Notes: a model not told the origin generated them from the letters alone. DNA of 64,000 nucleotides from Branchipolynoe longqiensis (GCA_030323885.1 CM059199.1:42292590-42356589), one strand, 5' to 3'. Numbered from the stretch's first letter, positions 49,157 to 60,942 are shown. A program made the numbers and translations.

Positions 49157-50034
49157 CTGGACACCATTCGAGTGATAAACAAGCACATTCCATTTTTTTT
49201 TAAAGAAGATATTCTCAAATGCTGCACCCAAAAGAGACCCCACTTATTTTCAGGAGCGCCCTCACAATTCCTTGGTCCTGTATGATGGAGGTATGTTTAG
49301 TTGGCAAGCTGATAAAAGTGAGTGCGTTCAGAGGTCTAAACTATAAAGCTAGGGGTTGTGCACCGAGATCCCTGTCTGCTAAAACAGTTAATGGGAGATG
49401 GGCTGTGGCTAAGAGATCTACAGAATTACAGAAGGCTTGTAAGTTGGATACAGCTCTTCCTGCCCCCTCCCTCCGGCCGTTGGCGAGAGGATAGCTGTTC
49501 CATTTATTTATTAGGGTTCACATCCCCTCATCCCACCTTCAGCTAGGGTGTTCTAATAATTTCATAACTTACATTTTTGGTTTGTTTAAATCGAGCAAAA
49601 TAGGTGTACTTTCTTACCCTACTCATACATTGCCTGCAATTCAACCAACGCAAGACAAGTACAGTGTAAAGTGGCATTTATTCTTACTATTCCGTTGTTA
49701 CATTTAAGTCATGAGATGTTTGATTTATTAAGATTTCGAGGATTTCAGGCATGCAGCCCTATGAATGTCACTTGTAGTTGGGTGGGTGGGACGGTAAATC
49801 CAAAGGAAAGAACACATCCTATCGATCGAACTGCTCTGGTCGAAGTGTCTATAATGAAACTGGGTCGCATCTCGTTATGCAAAGTTACAGAAGATGGTGC
49901 CACAGTCGGAGGATTTTATTATTAAGAAATACATTATAGATGGTGCCAGTAGTCGCCTCCATATTTAGTATGTACTTTTTCTTGTGGGTTAAATTACCCA
50001 TGTTGAAATCAACATCGACAATTCATACTCTTTA
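49157..50034. other. No recognised gene
   Basis: Frames of 84-91 codons at 49219-49494 and 49671-49925 have ordinary composition, but I recognise no motif and see no repeat. They could be unannotated exons or chance. Confidence 0.3.
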
Positions 50035-50645
50035 TTAGTTTGCTTATTAATATGCTTATTGTTATGGTTATTATATTCATCATTATGCTTGTTGTATGCG
50101 TATTAGTATGTTGATTATCATGTTTATCATCATGTGTATTACCGTGATTATCATCATGTGTATTATGATTACGTTTATGACTATGCATATGGTCATGTTT
50201 ATGATTATGCCTATGATTGTGTGTGTTAGTATGTGTTTTATTATGCTTATTATTATGCTTAGTATGATGCTTATTACTATGTTTATAGGCTTATTATATG
50301 TTTATAATGATGATATTAGTATGCTCATTAGTATGCTTATTATCACGAATATTATCATGGGTATTAATAAGCTTATTATTATGATTATTCTTATTCTTAT
50401 CCGTATAGCTATGTTTATTATTATGATTATGATATGCTTAGTATGATGATATTATTATGCTCAGTAGTATGCTTATTGTGACGAGTAGTACCCGTGTAGT
50501 ACTATGCTTATTAGTATGCTTAATATTATGCTTATTATTATGCTTATTAATATGATTATTAGAATGCTTAGTATCATGCTTATTATTATGCTTGTTATTA
50601 TGCTCATTATTATATATATATATTATTATGCTTATTATTACCATA
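50035..50645. repeat. Low-complexity TTATTATGC/ATGCTTATTA array
   Basis: A degenerate 12-bp repeat with many TTATTATGCTTA units over 600 bp, giving Met/Ile-rich frames on the plus strand and Asn/His/Lys-rich frames on the minus strand. Not a gene. Confidence 0.9.
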
Positions 50646-50867
50646 TTACACATACTGAAAGCACGGGCCCTATAATAAGTTGGTCTTATATACCTTAGCT
50701 TGCCTTGAAGTAACTTCTATTAGTATCACGGTTGGCTACATTTCTTTGCATTTTTTAAGTGAACATATTATAACTTAATTTTGGCAATCACATAGACATT
50801 CTGACACCCTAGGCTTCAGCAATAACATGCCCTCTTAAAGTCACGTGCTATGCCCCTCTGAGCACCA

Positions 50868-50984
50868 ACACATGTTGAATAAGTGCAGCACTTTCTAACT
50901 TTAATATGTATAATCATATCTAGGTGAGTTTTTTGCTTTTGGAAATTGTCTGCTCTCATCGGACTATGTAGCTTCATGGAAGCC
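50868..50984. mobile_element. MITE family M2 end fragment
   Basis: AATATGTATAATCATATCTA and CATCGGACTATGTAGCTTCA correspond to the M2 right end. Confidence 0.55.
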
Positions 50985-51008
50985 AATTTGAGCAGAAATA
51001 GATAGTGT

Positions 51009-51118
51009 CGTGGGGGTGATGAAAATGGGAAATATTCGGTTTGACTGGAGTGGGAACCAAACTCTCGACCTTCCGCACATGAGGCCAGCGCTCTACGGAT
51101 TAGTCCACCGCGCCCAGT
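51009..51118 (-). mobile_element. SINE-1 head joined to SINE-3 tail
   Basis: Left: GTCGTGGGGGTGATGAAAAT then GGGAAATATT (SINE-3 tail). Right: reversed SINE-1 head (GAACCAAACTCTCGACC, CTCTACGGATTAGTCCACCG). A second kind of chimera; only one copy seen. Confidence 0.55.
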
Positions 51119-51854
51119 GAATGTGTAAGTAGAAACAAACTTTGTTGGTAAGGGATCATGAATGGACTACAATCGGTTCCATATAATCCCACGACAAGAT
51201 TTAACAGTTTGGATGCTGCTGCTGATTCAATCAGAATATCCTGCCCATTTTAGTATACTGTGTGTCTCTTTCCATATGTACTACATTGACACATCCTATC
51301 AACTGAAGCATCTAACAAGTATCTTTTCCCAACATTAAGCATCCTGAAGTGACAAGCTAAAAGCACAACTGGTGGTTGTTGCTAGGACATAAACCCAGTC
51401 GACCAACCATCCAGATACAATAACTCTAGCTCCAGCATAATAAATACTCTTATGCCCAGAACATGTTGATAAATTATATTGTGGAATATTTAAGGTAATT
51501 TTTCACAGTTTTTTAAAAATTCAGTAAAGGGCAACATAATATTAGCCTACAGAACCCTTATCCAACAAACTATTCCAGTTGCTCGCATATAATTGTTATT
51601 ATTATTATTATTATTATTATTAATCTGTACTACATATTAGTATCTTCTTTTAAATCCTTTGACAATTCTGTTCCCATACAAGTCAATGTAATCATTATCA
51701 CCATATCACAAAAGTACATCTTGAAGACAAGGGTTATTACTCACGTTTACCCACCTGACATTTACCGGTTGAAATTGTGACATTTGCATGCAGCACATCT
51801 TAGCAAGATGTTCGACCTTCCAGGAACTGTGATGCATTTTCTACAAGCGCAGGT
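51119..51854. other. No gene; (ATT)n microsatellite
   Basis: An (ATT)n run at about 51597-51621. Nothing else supported. Confidence 0.45.
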
Positions 51855-52143
51855 TGGTGGCCATATTGATGGTTGCATTTACATAGGTCACAGAGAGTAT
51901 CTTAAAAACATGGAGCGAGTTGAGGGGTTCACATTTTTGGGTGCACAATTGAGTTCATAGATTGATTGATTGGTGGTTTCTTTACGCCGTGTCGGCAGCG
52001 TAGGGCATATTGACGGGGAGAGTTGTTTATTTTGTATTCAACCATCGCTTTTGCGTATAATGTAAAAGCATACAATCAATTATGTGTCAATACACACTCA
52101 TGAATTTATTAAACTCACAATCATATAATTTGTAGTCAAGGTA
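51855..52143. repeat. Second copy of the 47996-48290 segment
   Basis: Nearly identical to the earlier copy; one of the few differences is GAATTTATTAAAC against GAATTTACTAAAC. Confidence 0.8.
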
Positions 52144-52310
52144 AATAATATTGCTAGATGAAAGTATTATTAATTGATGAAATTTGTTTAATAAAACATA
52201 TGAGGTGGTACAAACCAGATGTCCTTACAAAGGCTCAAATGTATTCTACTTTTACCTGAGTAGAAAGGTCATGCATGCTGTTTGCAGTGTAAGCTTGTTG
52301 GCGCAGAACC
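51960..52310 (-). mobile_element. LINE-R 3' end, minus strand
   Basis: Reversed tail, 3' UTR and the last coding part (GAGGTGGTACAAACC…GGTCATGCATGCTGT), more diverged than the copies at 39 and 48 kb. It ends abruptly at about 52310 (5' truncation). Confidence 0.75.
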
Positions 52311-53006
52311 ATCAATAATGGGGTCATATATAATGATTATTTTTTCATATATATTTCCAAAAGATATTTGCCAAAATACCATCGGAAATGATCCTTTCAA
52401 AATAGCAATATGTCTTATGCGGACCACTTTGAATTGTGACTAATGTTGACCTGAGGTAACATGTGTCGTCTTATTGGAACGACAGTCAAAATGAGACAAT
52501 ACACAGGTTATACCTTAAACAATTGTCCACACATGCGAGTGTTTGCTGGACAGAGGGATCCCTCTAAATATGGACTATTGTATTTAATCCATGCAAATAC
52601 ATTACTGCTGCCTAACTTACTCATGCCAATGACTTTTCGGAGTCGCTACTAAAGCGATATCCCTGTGCATAATTTCAGATATTAATAAGATATTAATGAG
52701 TGCTGCTCAAGAAATAATTTAAATAATATTTAATCCCATGTTCATGCTCTATTTACGTCCTTCAACATGGATTCGCTTTATTATAGATAAATAATAAAAA
52801 TTAAGTACAGTGAGTTCTTATGGCGATGTGTAGAATGACGGATTGACGCAGTGGGCGCGCGCTCCGTAGTGCATAGCTCGCCCTGTCGCACCGACTAGCA
52901 GAATAACCGGCAATCCCCCACCCGGCTCCCCGAATCACCGCGAGGGGGAGCACCATGCGATTTCTTACATCGGCATATACCTTAGTATATACTTCGCTAT
53001 GTATAG
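52311..53006. other. No gene seen
   Basis: AT-rich sequence, then a GC-rich stretch at 52830-52960 directly before DIRS copy D. No supported feature. Confidence 0.4.
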
Positions 53007-53282
53007 TATAGTTATACAAATCTTACCTGGGTACAGATGATGGATAACAGGTGTTTTCCCGAGGTACTAGCCTCGGATAGTCGTGGCTTAGGAAGAAGGA
53101 AGCACATCCGTGTCCAGCAATCTTTTACATATTTTATAGGATAACAAATAATCTTAGTATTAAATGGATACTTTAGTGTTTTTGTTATGGCACCAGCGAA
53201 ACGTGATAGTGGTGGTAGGGTTGGGTGGGTGGGCATACTATAATGTTTTTAGTGCAAAATAGTAATTTTTGTTTCTCACCTG

Positions 53283-54425
53283 TCTTTAGTCGGTGAGTAG
53301 GCGAGTCCCCAGGCCGCTTGGCTTCTCTAGTCGTTTGTTATAATGTTTTGCAAACGATCTAGCCGTCTTCCACCCTGCATGTGCAAGGATTCTCTTAACT
53401 GAGATTCATAATTGTCTTGCCTTGGAGACCATGGTTCCATGCGTTGAGTGAGATGCGTAGCGTCCAATATTGAAGGCTGCCTGTTTAAGCGCCTTGATGG
53501 TCCATCTTGTGAGTGTGTCTCTTGAGATAGCTTCATGTGGTTTACTAAAACTGATCAGCAGCTGTCTGGAATTCCTTATTCCATGTGACCTAGATATATA
53601 AGCCCTAATGGATGAAACTACACAAATCCATTTATCTTCCGGAAAACTATTTACATGAACTGTGGACGGTGGGGCCCCTGTGCGATTCAACTATAGCAAT
53701 GTCTCGAAATCAAATGTTTTCTCATCCTTATCTATCTCTATTCCATCCAGTGAGAGTGCCACAGTAGTTTGGCCTCTGTGTCCCATCACTAGCAGTAACA
53801 GCACTGCTAACTTAAATCCTAGCCCCTTCATTGATAAATGTCTGTTACTAGGCCATGACTTGAATCATTTTAATACTACAGACACATCCCAAAACCTATT
53901 ATATTTGGGTTTGGGTGGGTTTCTTTCATACACCGATCTAATGAACCAATGTACTAACTGATGCTTTCCAATCTTCTGTCCATCTATTTTTGGTAGAATA
54001 ATTGAAAGTGCACATCTTGCTACATTAATTGCACCAAATCCTAACCCTTCATCTTCTAACATTCTTAGAAATCTTAATATCTGGGCTATTGTAGGTTTTA
54101 ATGGTTTGACTCCTTTAAGAAGACAATGAAGTCCCCATTTCATTATATAACTTGTGTATAATTTCACCATTCCTTTTCTCCAGGTGTGTGATATAAGTCT
54201 TTCTTGCATAATTTTGTCTAAACCATATTGTTCTAAATGTTTTTGTTTTAAAGGAATGCCAAAAGGGATGTCGTTGCCACGTCTCCGTGGACTATTACTG
54301 GTCCTTGATGTTGTAGGTTGTTCCTTTCTCATGGGAACCTGAGCATGTCTTTTGCTTTTAATGTTATTGCCACTGGCCATGGTTGAGTGTCCCATGCTGG
54401 TACTATCAGTACCACGTGTCAATGA
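53283..54425 (-). pseudogene. DIRS tyrosine recombinase, copy D, inactive
   Basis: Colinear with the copy B recombinase. ATG (MGHSTMASG) is present where copy B has TTG. Two in-frame TGA codons break it: one after FWDVSVVLK (near 53865) and one after KARQL (near 53406). The second catalytic arginine of the HxxR motif has become histidine (HSTHG), a change explained by a CGT to CAT transition. The tyrosine context KHYNKR survives in the same frame. Confidence 0.85.
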
Positions 54426-56130
54426 TCTACCTTGATCTTACTAGCCACTCTGCTGATAATGCTGAATGGTGGGAATATGTAATAAAATGTATTATTCCAA
54501 ATTAGAGAGAATGCATCTACTCTCCAGGCTTCTGGCTCTGGTTGCCAAGACACATATTTGGGTAACTTTTTGTTGTTGCGTCATGTGAATAAGCCAATTT
54601 CTGGTTTACCTCATTTATTACAAATATGGTTGAAAATACTCTGATTTAATGACCATTCTAGGTGGTCATGAAAATGTCAACTTTTCTGGTCAGCCAAAGT
54701 ATGTTGACTGCCTGGAATATGTGCTACTGTTAGCCATACCTTGTGTTTCTTTGCCCAGTCCCAAATTAGTGTGGCTAAATAGCTACATGGTTTGGAACGA
54801 GTCCCTCCCATATTGCGTATGTAAGCCATAGCTGTTGTGTTAACTGTTAATACCCTTACATGAGTTTTAGGTAGGTGAACTAGGCTACATAATCCTAGAT
54901 AAATAGCTCTAAGTTCTAGTACATTTATGTTATCGGAGATTTCATCATCCATCCACCGACCACCTGTTGCCTGTTGGTCTCTGTGAGCCCCCCATCCTTG
55001 CAGTGAAGTGTCTGTTGTGAATGTAGTCTTGGGCTCTCCCATTCTAATGGGGTTGGGCAAATTGTTAATGTGTGACAGCCACCACATAATGTCTTTTTGA
55101 CCATCTAGCAAAATCGTCATGGGTCATTCAAAGTTTCCTTTTGTGTGAGCCAACGCCAAGTTCTTATCTATTTCTAGTAATTTAATATGAGCCTTGCACT
55201 ATAGAATAGTAGGTGCATATGCTATCATAATTCCTATCAGTATTGCGACTTGTCTTATCTTTGGTTTGTTCAATTGTAATAATTGCTTTGCTCTTGTTGT
55301 AAATTCATCAATGTTTTGTTCCGTTACTGAAATGGTCATTTCTGTGGTGTCAATATAGAATCCCAGAAACTTTAACTTCTTTGTTGGTGTTAAAACTGAT
55401 TTAGTTTCATGTATTTTGAATCCTAATTTCTTAAATGTCTCACATAATGTGTCTACTGCTGTCTGACACTGTTGTTGTGGTTGTGCAACAATAAATGAGT
55501 CATCCATATAAGGAAATATGATATGTCCTTCCCTAGCCATCTGGGAAAATATAGGTTTAAGTAACCTTATGAAAATGTCTGGAGCGCAAGCTAGTCCATT
55601 AGGCATACACATGAACTCATACAGTTTGTCTGAGATATTTACGATCAGGTTTATAGATTGAGTCTGCATCTCTGAGGTCCACAGTGGCTAGCCAAGAGTC
55701 TTGTGTTACTAAGTCTCTAGATGTGTCTACTGAGAACATTTTGAAATGTTTGTATTCTACTAATTTATTAAACAAAGTTAGATCTAAAATTAATCTTACA
55801 TCTCCATTTGGTTTGGGTCTCATGAAAATATTAGAAATAAATTCCCCAGCCAAATGTAGTCCTGGTTCTATGATGCCTTTTTCACTAAATTTAAGGACCT
55901 GATTATCTAACGCCTCGCATTCTGAATCATAACATTGGTAAGGGAAAGATGTGCTATTTTGAATAGGTTCCTCAATCAAAGGTATCCTTACTCCTTCATC
56001 TAAACTAAGGATAGCTAAATTGTCTGTAATGTTATTCAATTCCGGTAGGCAATTATTGAGGTTACCAGCTTTAAATATGCTTACTGGTTTTTGCGTTGCC
56101 ACTTCTACTTGTTCTCTGGCTTCTGGGCAT
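54420..56130 (-). pseudogene. DIRS RT-RNase H-methyltransferase, copy D, broken
   Basis: Three open pieces in shifting frames: RT N-terminal part (55617-56102, NGDVRLILDLTLFNK), RT core with YMDDS (55199-55669), and RNase H (54677-55120, TDTSLQGWGAH, TVNTTAMAYIRNMGGT). In RNase H the TDNT of copy B is TVNT, losing an acidic residue. Methyltransferase-like remains follow to 54420. The pol start again reads through the gag stop in the -1 frame (EQVEV). Confidence 0.85.
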
Positions 56131-56380
56131 TGGACTCCCTCTTGAAGGGTATGTTCCCGTCATTCCAGCCGAATGACTGCCTTTGGCCCCTTCCCCTGGC
56201 CTGGAAGCTGTAGTTCATTCCGAACCGGCCTCCTCATCGTCCGGTTTGATGGTTTCAAAATTCAGGCCTCGTCTTTTTGAAGTGAGTAGGATTTGTGTAT
56301 GTGGACTTCTTTTTGTCTGTTTCCTTATGTTTCCCACTCTTGGAACCGGTCTCCACTTGTTTGATACTTAATTGGGGAAT
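56104..56380 (-). pseudogene. DIRS gag C-terminal remnant, copy D
   Basis: The frame ends FGWNDGNIPFKRE…ENK then TAG, matching the copy B gag end in position. Upstream it reads a Gly/Arg-rich and Lys-rich stretch with at least one stop. The rest of gag is missing; a deletion joins this part to the leader near 56380-56600. Confidence 0.65.
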
Positions 56381-56716
56381 CTACAAGAAATCCTGGAATA
56401 CATCCTATCTATGTAAATGGCTCCTGCCAAACATCTCAATGTTCGGCAATGGGTGGCTTTATCAATAACAAACAATGGCTGCATTGTTCTATCGATCTTA
56501 CATAAAACAATCGTAATTAAGCAGTAAAACAGTCATAACTTATTGACAAGTTTCAAAACTGTTTGTATGTGAATGCTAACATATCCAGTTTATAAAATAC
56601 TAACCTGGTTGGTTTTGTAGTTAATGTAGAAAACTGCCTGTGCTACTCAACAAACATCCTCCCGTTGTGAGTTGATTATGCTAATTGCTGGACCCGGATG
56701 TGCTTCCTTCTCCCTG

Positions 56717-57050
56717 GACTGCATAGTCCGATGAAAGCATCAAATTTTCAAACGCAAAACAATTATCTACATTTGATTCTACATATCTAATTTAGATACT
56801 GGTGCACTTATCAAACATTTCTCACTACATACAATGAAAAACCGAGCCAAGTTAATAGAATCTGTTACCGCAGAAGCTTAAATACTGTCTGCGCTTTGGT
56901 GTGATTCCCAAACTTAATTGTCCATATTACATTTCAAATATCACAACAGTTAGCTATTTACAATAAAAGTCACTTCAAACTAAAGTAACGTGGATTATAC
57001 CGATCAACCGAATATATTTTAAAAACCATCGGACCATGCAACTTTAATAG
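56717..57050. mobile_element. MITE family M2, most complete copy
   Basis: Starts ACTGCATAGTCCGATGAAAG and ends with the complement of TTAAAGTTGCATGGTCCGATG. AT-rich, non-coding, inserted at or beside the right end of DIRS copy D, so it postdates D. Confidence 0.7.
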
Positions 57051-57254
57051 ATCAGCTGAAGAATCAGCGTACTACTGAGGACACCGCGTTAGTGTTGATG
57101 TGTTATGTTTTGTGAAGTGTTGCTTAATGCAATCCACTCTAAGTGCCAGCAGATGTGTAGTCGTAAGATGTTGGAGACGACCACACTGAGATGACTAGGA
57201 GGTTGCTACAATAGTGTATTCCCTGCAGTCTGTCAACTGCACCCCTCAGTATCA

Positions 57255-57485
57255 TGGGAAAGGAAGCAGGGGGCCCAACGCACTAAGTAGGTGAAAGCAG
57301 GGGGTCCACTGTACTAAATACGGGGAAGTAGGGGTCCCACTGCATTAAATATGGGGAAGCAGGGGGCTCACTTCACTAAATAGGCGAAAGCTGGGGGACT
57401 CTGCACTAAATATGGGAAAGGAAAGGGCCCACTGCACTAAATATGGGAAAGCAAAAGGCCTACTGCACTAAATAGGTGAAAGCTG
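57255..57485. repeat. Tandem repeat, about 36-40 bp unit
   Basis: Six units of CACTAAATAGGTGAAAGCAG and GGGGTCCACTGCACTAAATA type with variable spacing. Low-complexity, no coding function. Confidence 0.85.
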
Positions 57486-57487
57486 GG

Positions 57488-58052
57488 TTTGCTTGTTTGT
57501 TTGTTGTTGTTTTACGTGCTAGCAACATCCAAGGTCATATCAGGATGGGTACCGACTTGTGACAGTGCAAACTCATGGCAACTTTATAGTGCTGTCCCAC
57601 TGGGAAATCAGGTCGCTGGCACCATGACCCAAAATCCCACTCAGTCGCATTATCCTGACACCGAGGCAACCAGTCTCTGTCCTATACTAAGAATGCCAAG
57701 CACCTGGCTTGGTCGCGACAATATTCTGGGTTGTTGGAGTTTTACATCTTGTCAGCATCTAAGGTAATATCAGGGTGACTACCGACTTGTGACAGTGCGC
57801 ACTCATGGCAACTTTATACTGCTGCCACACTGGGAAACCAGGCCACCAGAACCATGACCTGATATCCCACAGTCAGATTATCCTGACACTGAGCCAACCA
57901 GTCTGTACCCTATCCTAATAATGCCAGGTACCTGGCTAGGTAGCGACAATTATCACTTTTGTAAGTCATCAGTTTGACTCGGCTGGGATTCAAACTACCG
58001 ACCTTCTGCATGGGAAGCCTACTCACTACGGATTTGTCCACCGTGTCCTGTG
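57488..58052 (-). mobile_element. Two SINE-1 copies in tandem, minus strand
   Basis: 57488-57722 lacks its head (tail GTTGTTGTTTTACGTGCTAG). 57725-58052 is complete with reversed head (GGGATTCAAACTACCGACC, GGATTTGTCCACCGTG). Both stop or start at the same junction near 57723. Confidence 0.8.
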
Positions 58053-58384
58053 TGAGTGGACTTTGATGAAAACTACATGAGAAATAGGTCCCAGGTGTCG
58101 CCAGGAAAGCACAGGACAACTTTTCTGACCATGACAATGCTGTTTCACATCACTTCCATCATGCGCGCCATCGCATGCTCAAATACCTGGCTTGGTGACC
58201 TTATGTTTGCATCGCCATCTCCCATGTTTTTAATGTTTATCTTTATAGTGCATCACTATTTCCACCCGTTCAGTAATACGTCAGCGAATGTAGTACCGTT
58301 GCAAATAAGACCACTACAGAAGGGCGACTCCATCCAGAGCAATGGCTTCAGGTTTTGTTTGTTTGTTTGGGGTTTTACATCCTA

Positions 58385-58665
58385 GCAACAACATCATCAT
58401 CATGCTGTCGGTCGCGATGTGACAAAGACTGCTTTCATTACTTGACTGCTGCTCTCCATTTAGCTCTCTGCTGTGAGACTGATGTCCATGAGTCAGTCTT
58501 AATGTCTCTCAGCTTCAGGTTTCTCTGGATGGTATCCTTGAACCGGGGACGAGGGCACCCTCTCTTTCTGTAACCAGAAGACAGTTGAGAATAGAGGATC
58601 TGCTTTGGTAGCCTGCCTGATGACATCCTCATGAGGTGTCCATTCCACTGGAGATCATATCTGGT
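58385..58665 (-). pseudogene. LINE-E C-terminal fragment
   Basis: Minus-strand frame WNGHLMRMSSGRLPKQILYS, QLSSGYRKRGCPRPRFKDTI, QRNLKLRDIKTDSW, ending KWRAAVK and stop near 58438; the 3' UTR and (CAT)n tail lie at the left. Intact over 76 codons, 5'-truncated where a SINE-1 begins. Confidence 0.8.
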
Positions 58666-58960
58666 CATATAAGGATGGGTACAGAATTGCTACATGGTTC
58701 ACAAATGGTGATTTAATAGTGCTGCCCTTCTGGCAAACAAGGCGCTCAGCACCTGGACCCAAGATCCCACTCAATCCCATTATATTGATACCGAGCTAGC
58801 CAGTCCTTGCCCTATGCTATTAATGCCGTGTGCCAGGCTAATTACTGCTGATGATCAATTGTGTGAAGTCATTGTTTTGACTTCGCCGAGATTCAAACAA
58901 CTGACCTTCTACATCGAAATCCTGTGAGCGGTCTTATCAATTCAGCCACCACCTCCGGTG
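58665..58960 (-). mobile_element. SINE-1 copy, tail truncated
   Basis: GGTCATATAAGGATGGGTAC to the reversed head ATTCAGCCACCACC. Diverged. Confidence 0.7.
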
Positions 58961-58984
58961 CTAAAACAATGCAGATACAGGGTT

Positions 58985-59280
58985 CACACTATCTTGAAAT
59001 GGCCTTGAATTTGAAGGTGTCTCTTGAAAAGGCCTTGAATTTGAAGGTGTCTCTTGAAAAGGCCTTGAATTGGAAGGTGTCTCTTGAAAAGGCCTTGAAA
59101 TTGAAGGTGTCTCTTGAAAAGGCCTTGCATTTGAAGGTCTCTCTTGAAAAGGCCTTGAATTTGAAGGTGTCTCTTGAAAATGCCTTGAATTTGAAGGTGT
59201 CTCTTGAAAAGGCCTTGCATTTGAAGGTGTCTCTTGAAAAGGCCTTGAATTTGTAGGTGTCTCTTGAAAAGGCCTTAATT
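58985..59280. repeat. 30-bp minisatellite
   Basis: Nearly ten units of GGCCTTGAATTTGAAGGTGT-CTCTTGAAAA with few changes. The ten-residue ALNLKVSLEK frame repeats are a result of the period. The low divergence suggests recent expansion. Confidence 0.9.
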
Positions 59281-59979
59281 TTAGAAAATACCCTGAAAAC
59301 GACTTGAACTATGAATGAATGTGTGGAAAAACCCTTGACTTTTTAGATTTCTCTATTCCAAAGCAGCTGCTATTTCATTTGTTTTCATTACTGGCTGCAT
59401 CAATGAAAGATTGACCAATGACAACATTGTGATACATGAATTATGGCCATTAGCGTAATATATTCTGGTTGGCATCGTCATAGGTACTATACTTCTATTG
59501 CTTAATAAAAATAGCATACATAAACCAGGTAAAGTAAGACCATGAAGAGTCGACACATATAAATATAATTATAATGTAATATTTTTGCGGCGTTAACAAA
59601 TTAATTTCTTACCAGAAATAGCCATAAGAAGGCCTTAAATTGGGTTCCTGAATAACTGTATGAATCCGGACACTGTTATGCTCATGAAGGTTTCGTGTGT
59701 TCCTACGAAGATAGCCCATAATATGATCCGTGGGCCCCATGTATCTTGTTTCAATTAGAGGATAACTTTGCTGGTCCAGACTGATAATATATACAGTTGA
59801 TGAAGTTTCCAATGATGTCTGTCGCATGTGCTTTAAGTGTAATCAGAGTGTTCTATAAAGATGAGAAAAGTACTTGCTCAAATCTGTGATTACTAGTGCA
59901 TGCGTCATAATGATAACTGACATACATCCTATCAATGTGTAAAATATTCCGATTTAAAGCATTGGTGGGGTAATGCACA
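59281..59979. other. No gene seen
   Basis: AT-rich, no supported feature. Confidence 0.4.
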
Positions 59980-60452
59980 TGTTCTATTATGAAACAGGTA
60001 TACGTGACAAGGTGCATGTATGTGTATATGTAGGTGCTGGTAGTGCTTGATTGAGATGTCAATAGACATAGTGGTGCTGGCAAGACTGTGTGTAAGGGGC
60101 ACTCAGAGCCTACCCCGTCCCTCCTCTGCTAGTCAGTATCACCACACTCAGGCTCAAGGCAGGTGGTGGCCAAGGGAGCCGCACAGCGTGGTCATGGTGG
60201 GCAGATCACTGGTAAACATGGGGTCCGGGAATGATGGATCCCTATTGGTAGAGCTAAGAATGCTTGTTTCTCATTGGGAGAATAGGGTTGGGTGATACTC
60301 TACACTGAATCCATGTACCATATACATAATATACCAGAGGGCTTGACTCTCTCTCTCTTCTTTTACACTTTATACTTTTCCGTTCTCTTTGCCTGTATTG
60401 ATTTCACTATAGCCTGCCTCCACAACCACAGATTCAAGCAGTAGACTTTACA
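59980..60452 (+). mobile_element. LTR, plus strand
   Basis: 473 bp, TGTTCTATTATGAAACAGG to ACTTTACA, homologous to the minus copy at 30.7-31.2 kb. A TATACATAATATACCAG stretch, CT-rich run and TTTATACTTTTCC mark the promoter side. Followed by a TGGTGACCACGACG leader typical of a tRNA primer-binding region, so this is a 5' LTR and not a solo one. Confidence 0.75.
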
Positions 60453-60702
60453 TACTGGTGACCACGACGAGTGGTAAAACTATTAGTTGGAGGAAGGATT
60501 CAACTTTACTTTATGGAGACCTAGTCTTTACAAATGTGCGCTAGTCATTGTGATTCTTCTTCATTGTGTCCTTCCACCAGTTCTCTCAAGGGATTTTCGA
60601 GCAGAGGTATGATCTTTATTCATGGGACGTGTGGTAGCAGGATTTGCAATCAGATAGCTAATTCCCAGGGCCGCAATGTGGATGCTCCTGCTGTGGCCAG
60701 TT
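60453..60702 (+). mobile_element. LTR element leader / start of internal region, truncated
   Basis: TACTGGTGACCACGACGAG directly after the LTR resembles the primer-binding region of many Ty3/Gypsy-type elements. About 250 bp follow, then a SINE-2 is inserted; I find no gag, RT or integrase beyond it. Confidence 0.55.
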
Positions 60703-60942
60703 TGTCGAAAGAAAGCCCGGGCCTACACTTTTACCGACCCAAGGGATTTTTAACCTCCCACACCACATAGACATTGTATGAGAGCAACCAGCCTTTGATG
60801 ACGCTGTAAGTTGTACACAGCGGTGGAAATCAAAATTGGCAGAGGTGGGGGGGGGGGGCATGGGGACTCGAACCACCGGCCCTCAGATCAGGCATCCGAC
60901 CTAGAAAAAGTCAGACACTCTAACCCCTCCGCCACAGAGAAC
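60703..60942 (-). mobile_element. SINE-2 copy, tail truncated
   Basis: From AAAGCCCGGGCCTACACTTT to the reversed head (GGGACTCGAACCACCGGCC, CTCCGCCACAG). A G-run (about 60847-60858) has expanded compared with other copies. Confidence 0.8.

Larger units (their letters stand above)
53007..56716 (-). mobile_element. DIRS-like copy D, old and internally deleted
   Basis: Left end TATAGTATAGTTATACAAAT and complementary block GGAAGCACATCCGTGTCCAG; right end GGACCCGGATGTGCTTCC near 56690-56712. It holds recombinase, RT-RNase H-methyltransferase and only the last part of gag, all with stops. The right arm of the terminal palindrome is lost. Protein divergence from copy B shows a separate DIRS lineage. 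Its right-end sequence complements copy C's internal block (AGCACATCCGGGTCCAGCAA) exactly. Confidence 0.85.

Noticed and set aside
50096..50698. Met/Ile-rich 116-residue frame and minus-strand Asn/His frame
   Set aside because: Low-complexity TTATTATGC array; it resembles membrane protein composition only by accident.
58924..59256. 110-residue ALNLKVSLEK frame
   Set aside because: Product of the 30-bp minisatellite.
58985..59280. CRISPR array
   Set aside because: Units are contiguous with no unique spacers, and the genome is eukaryotic.
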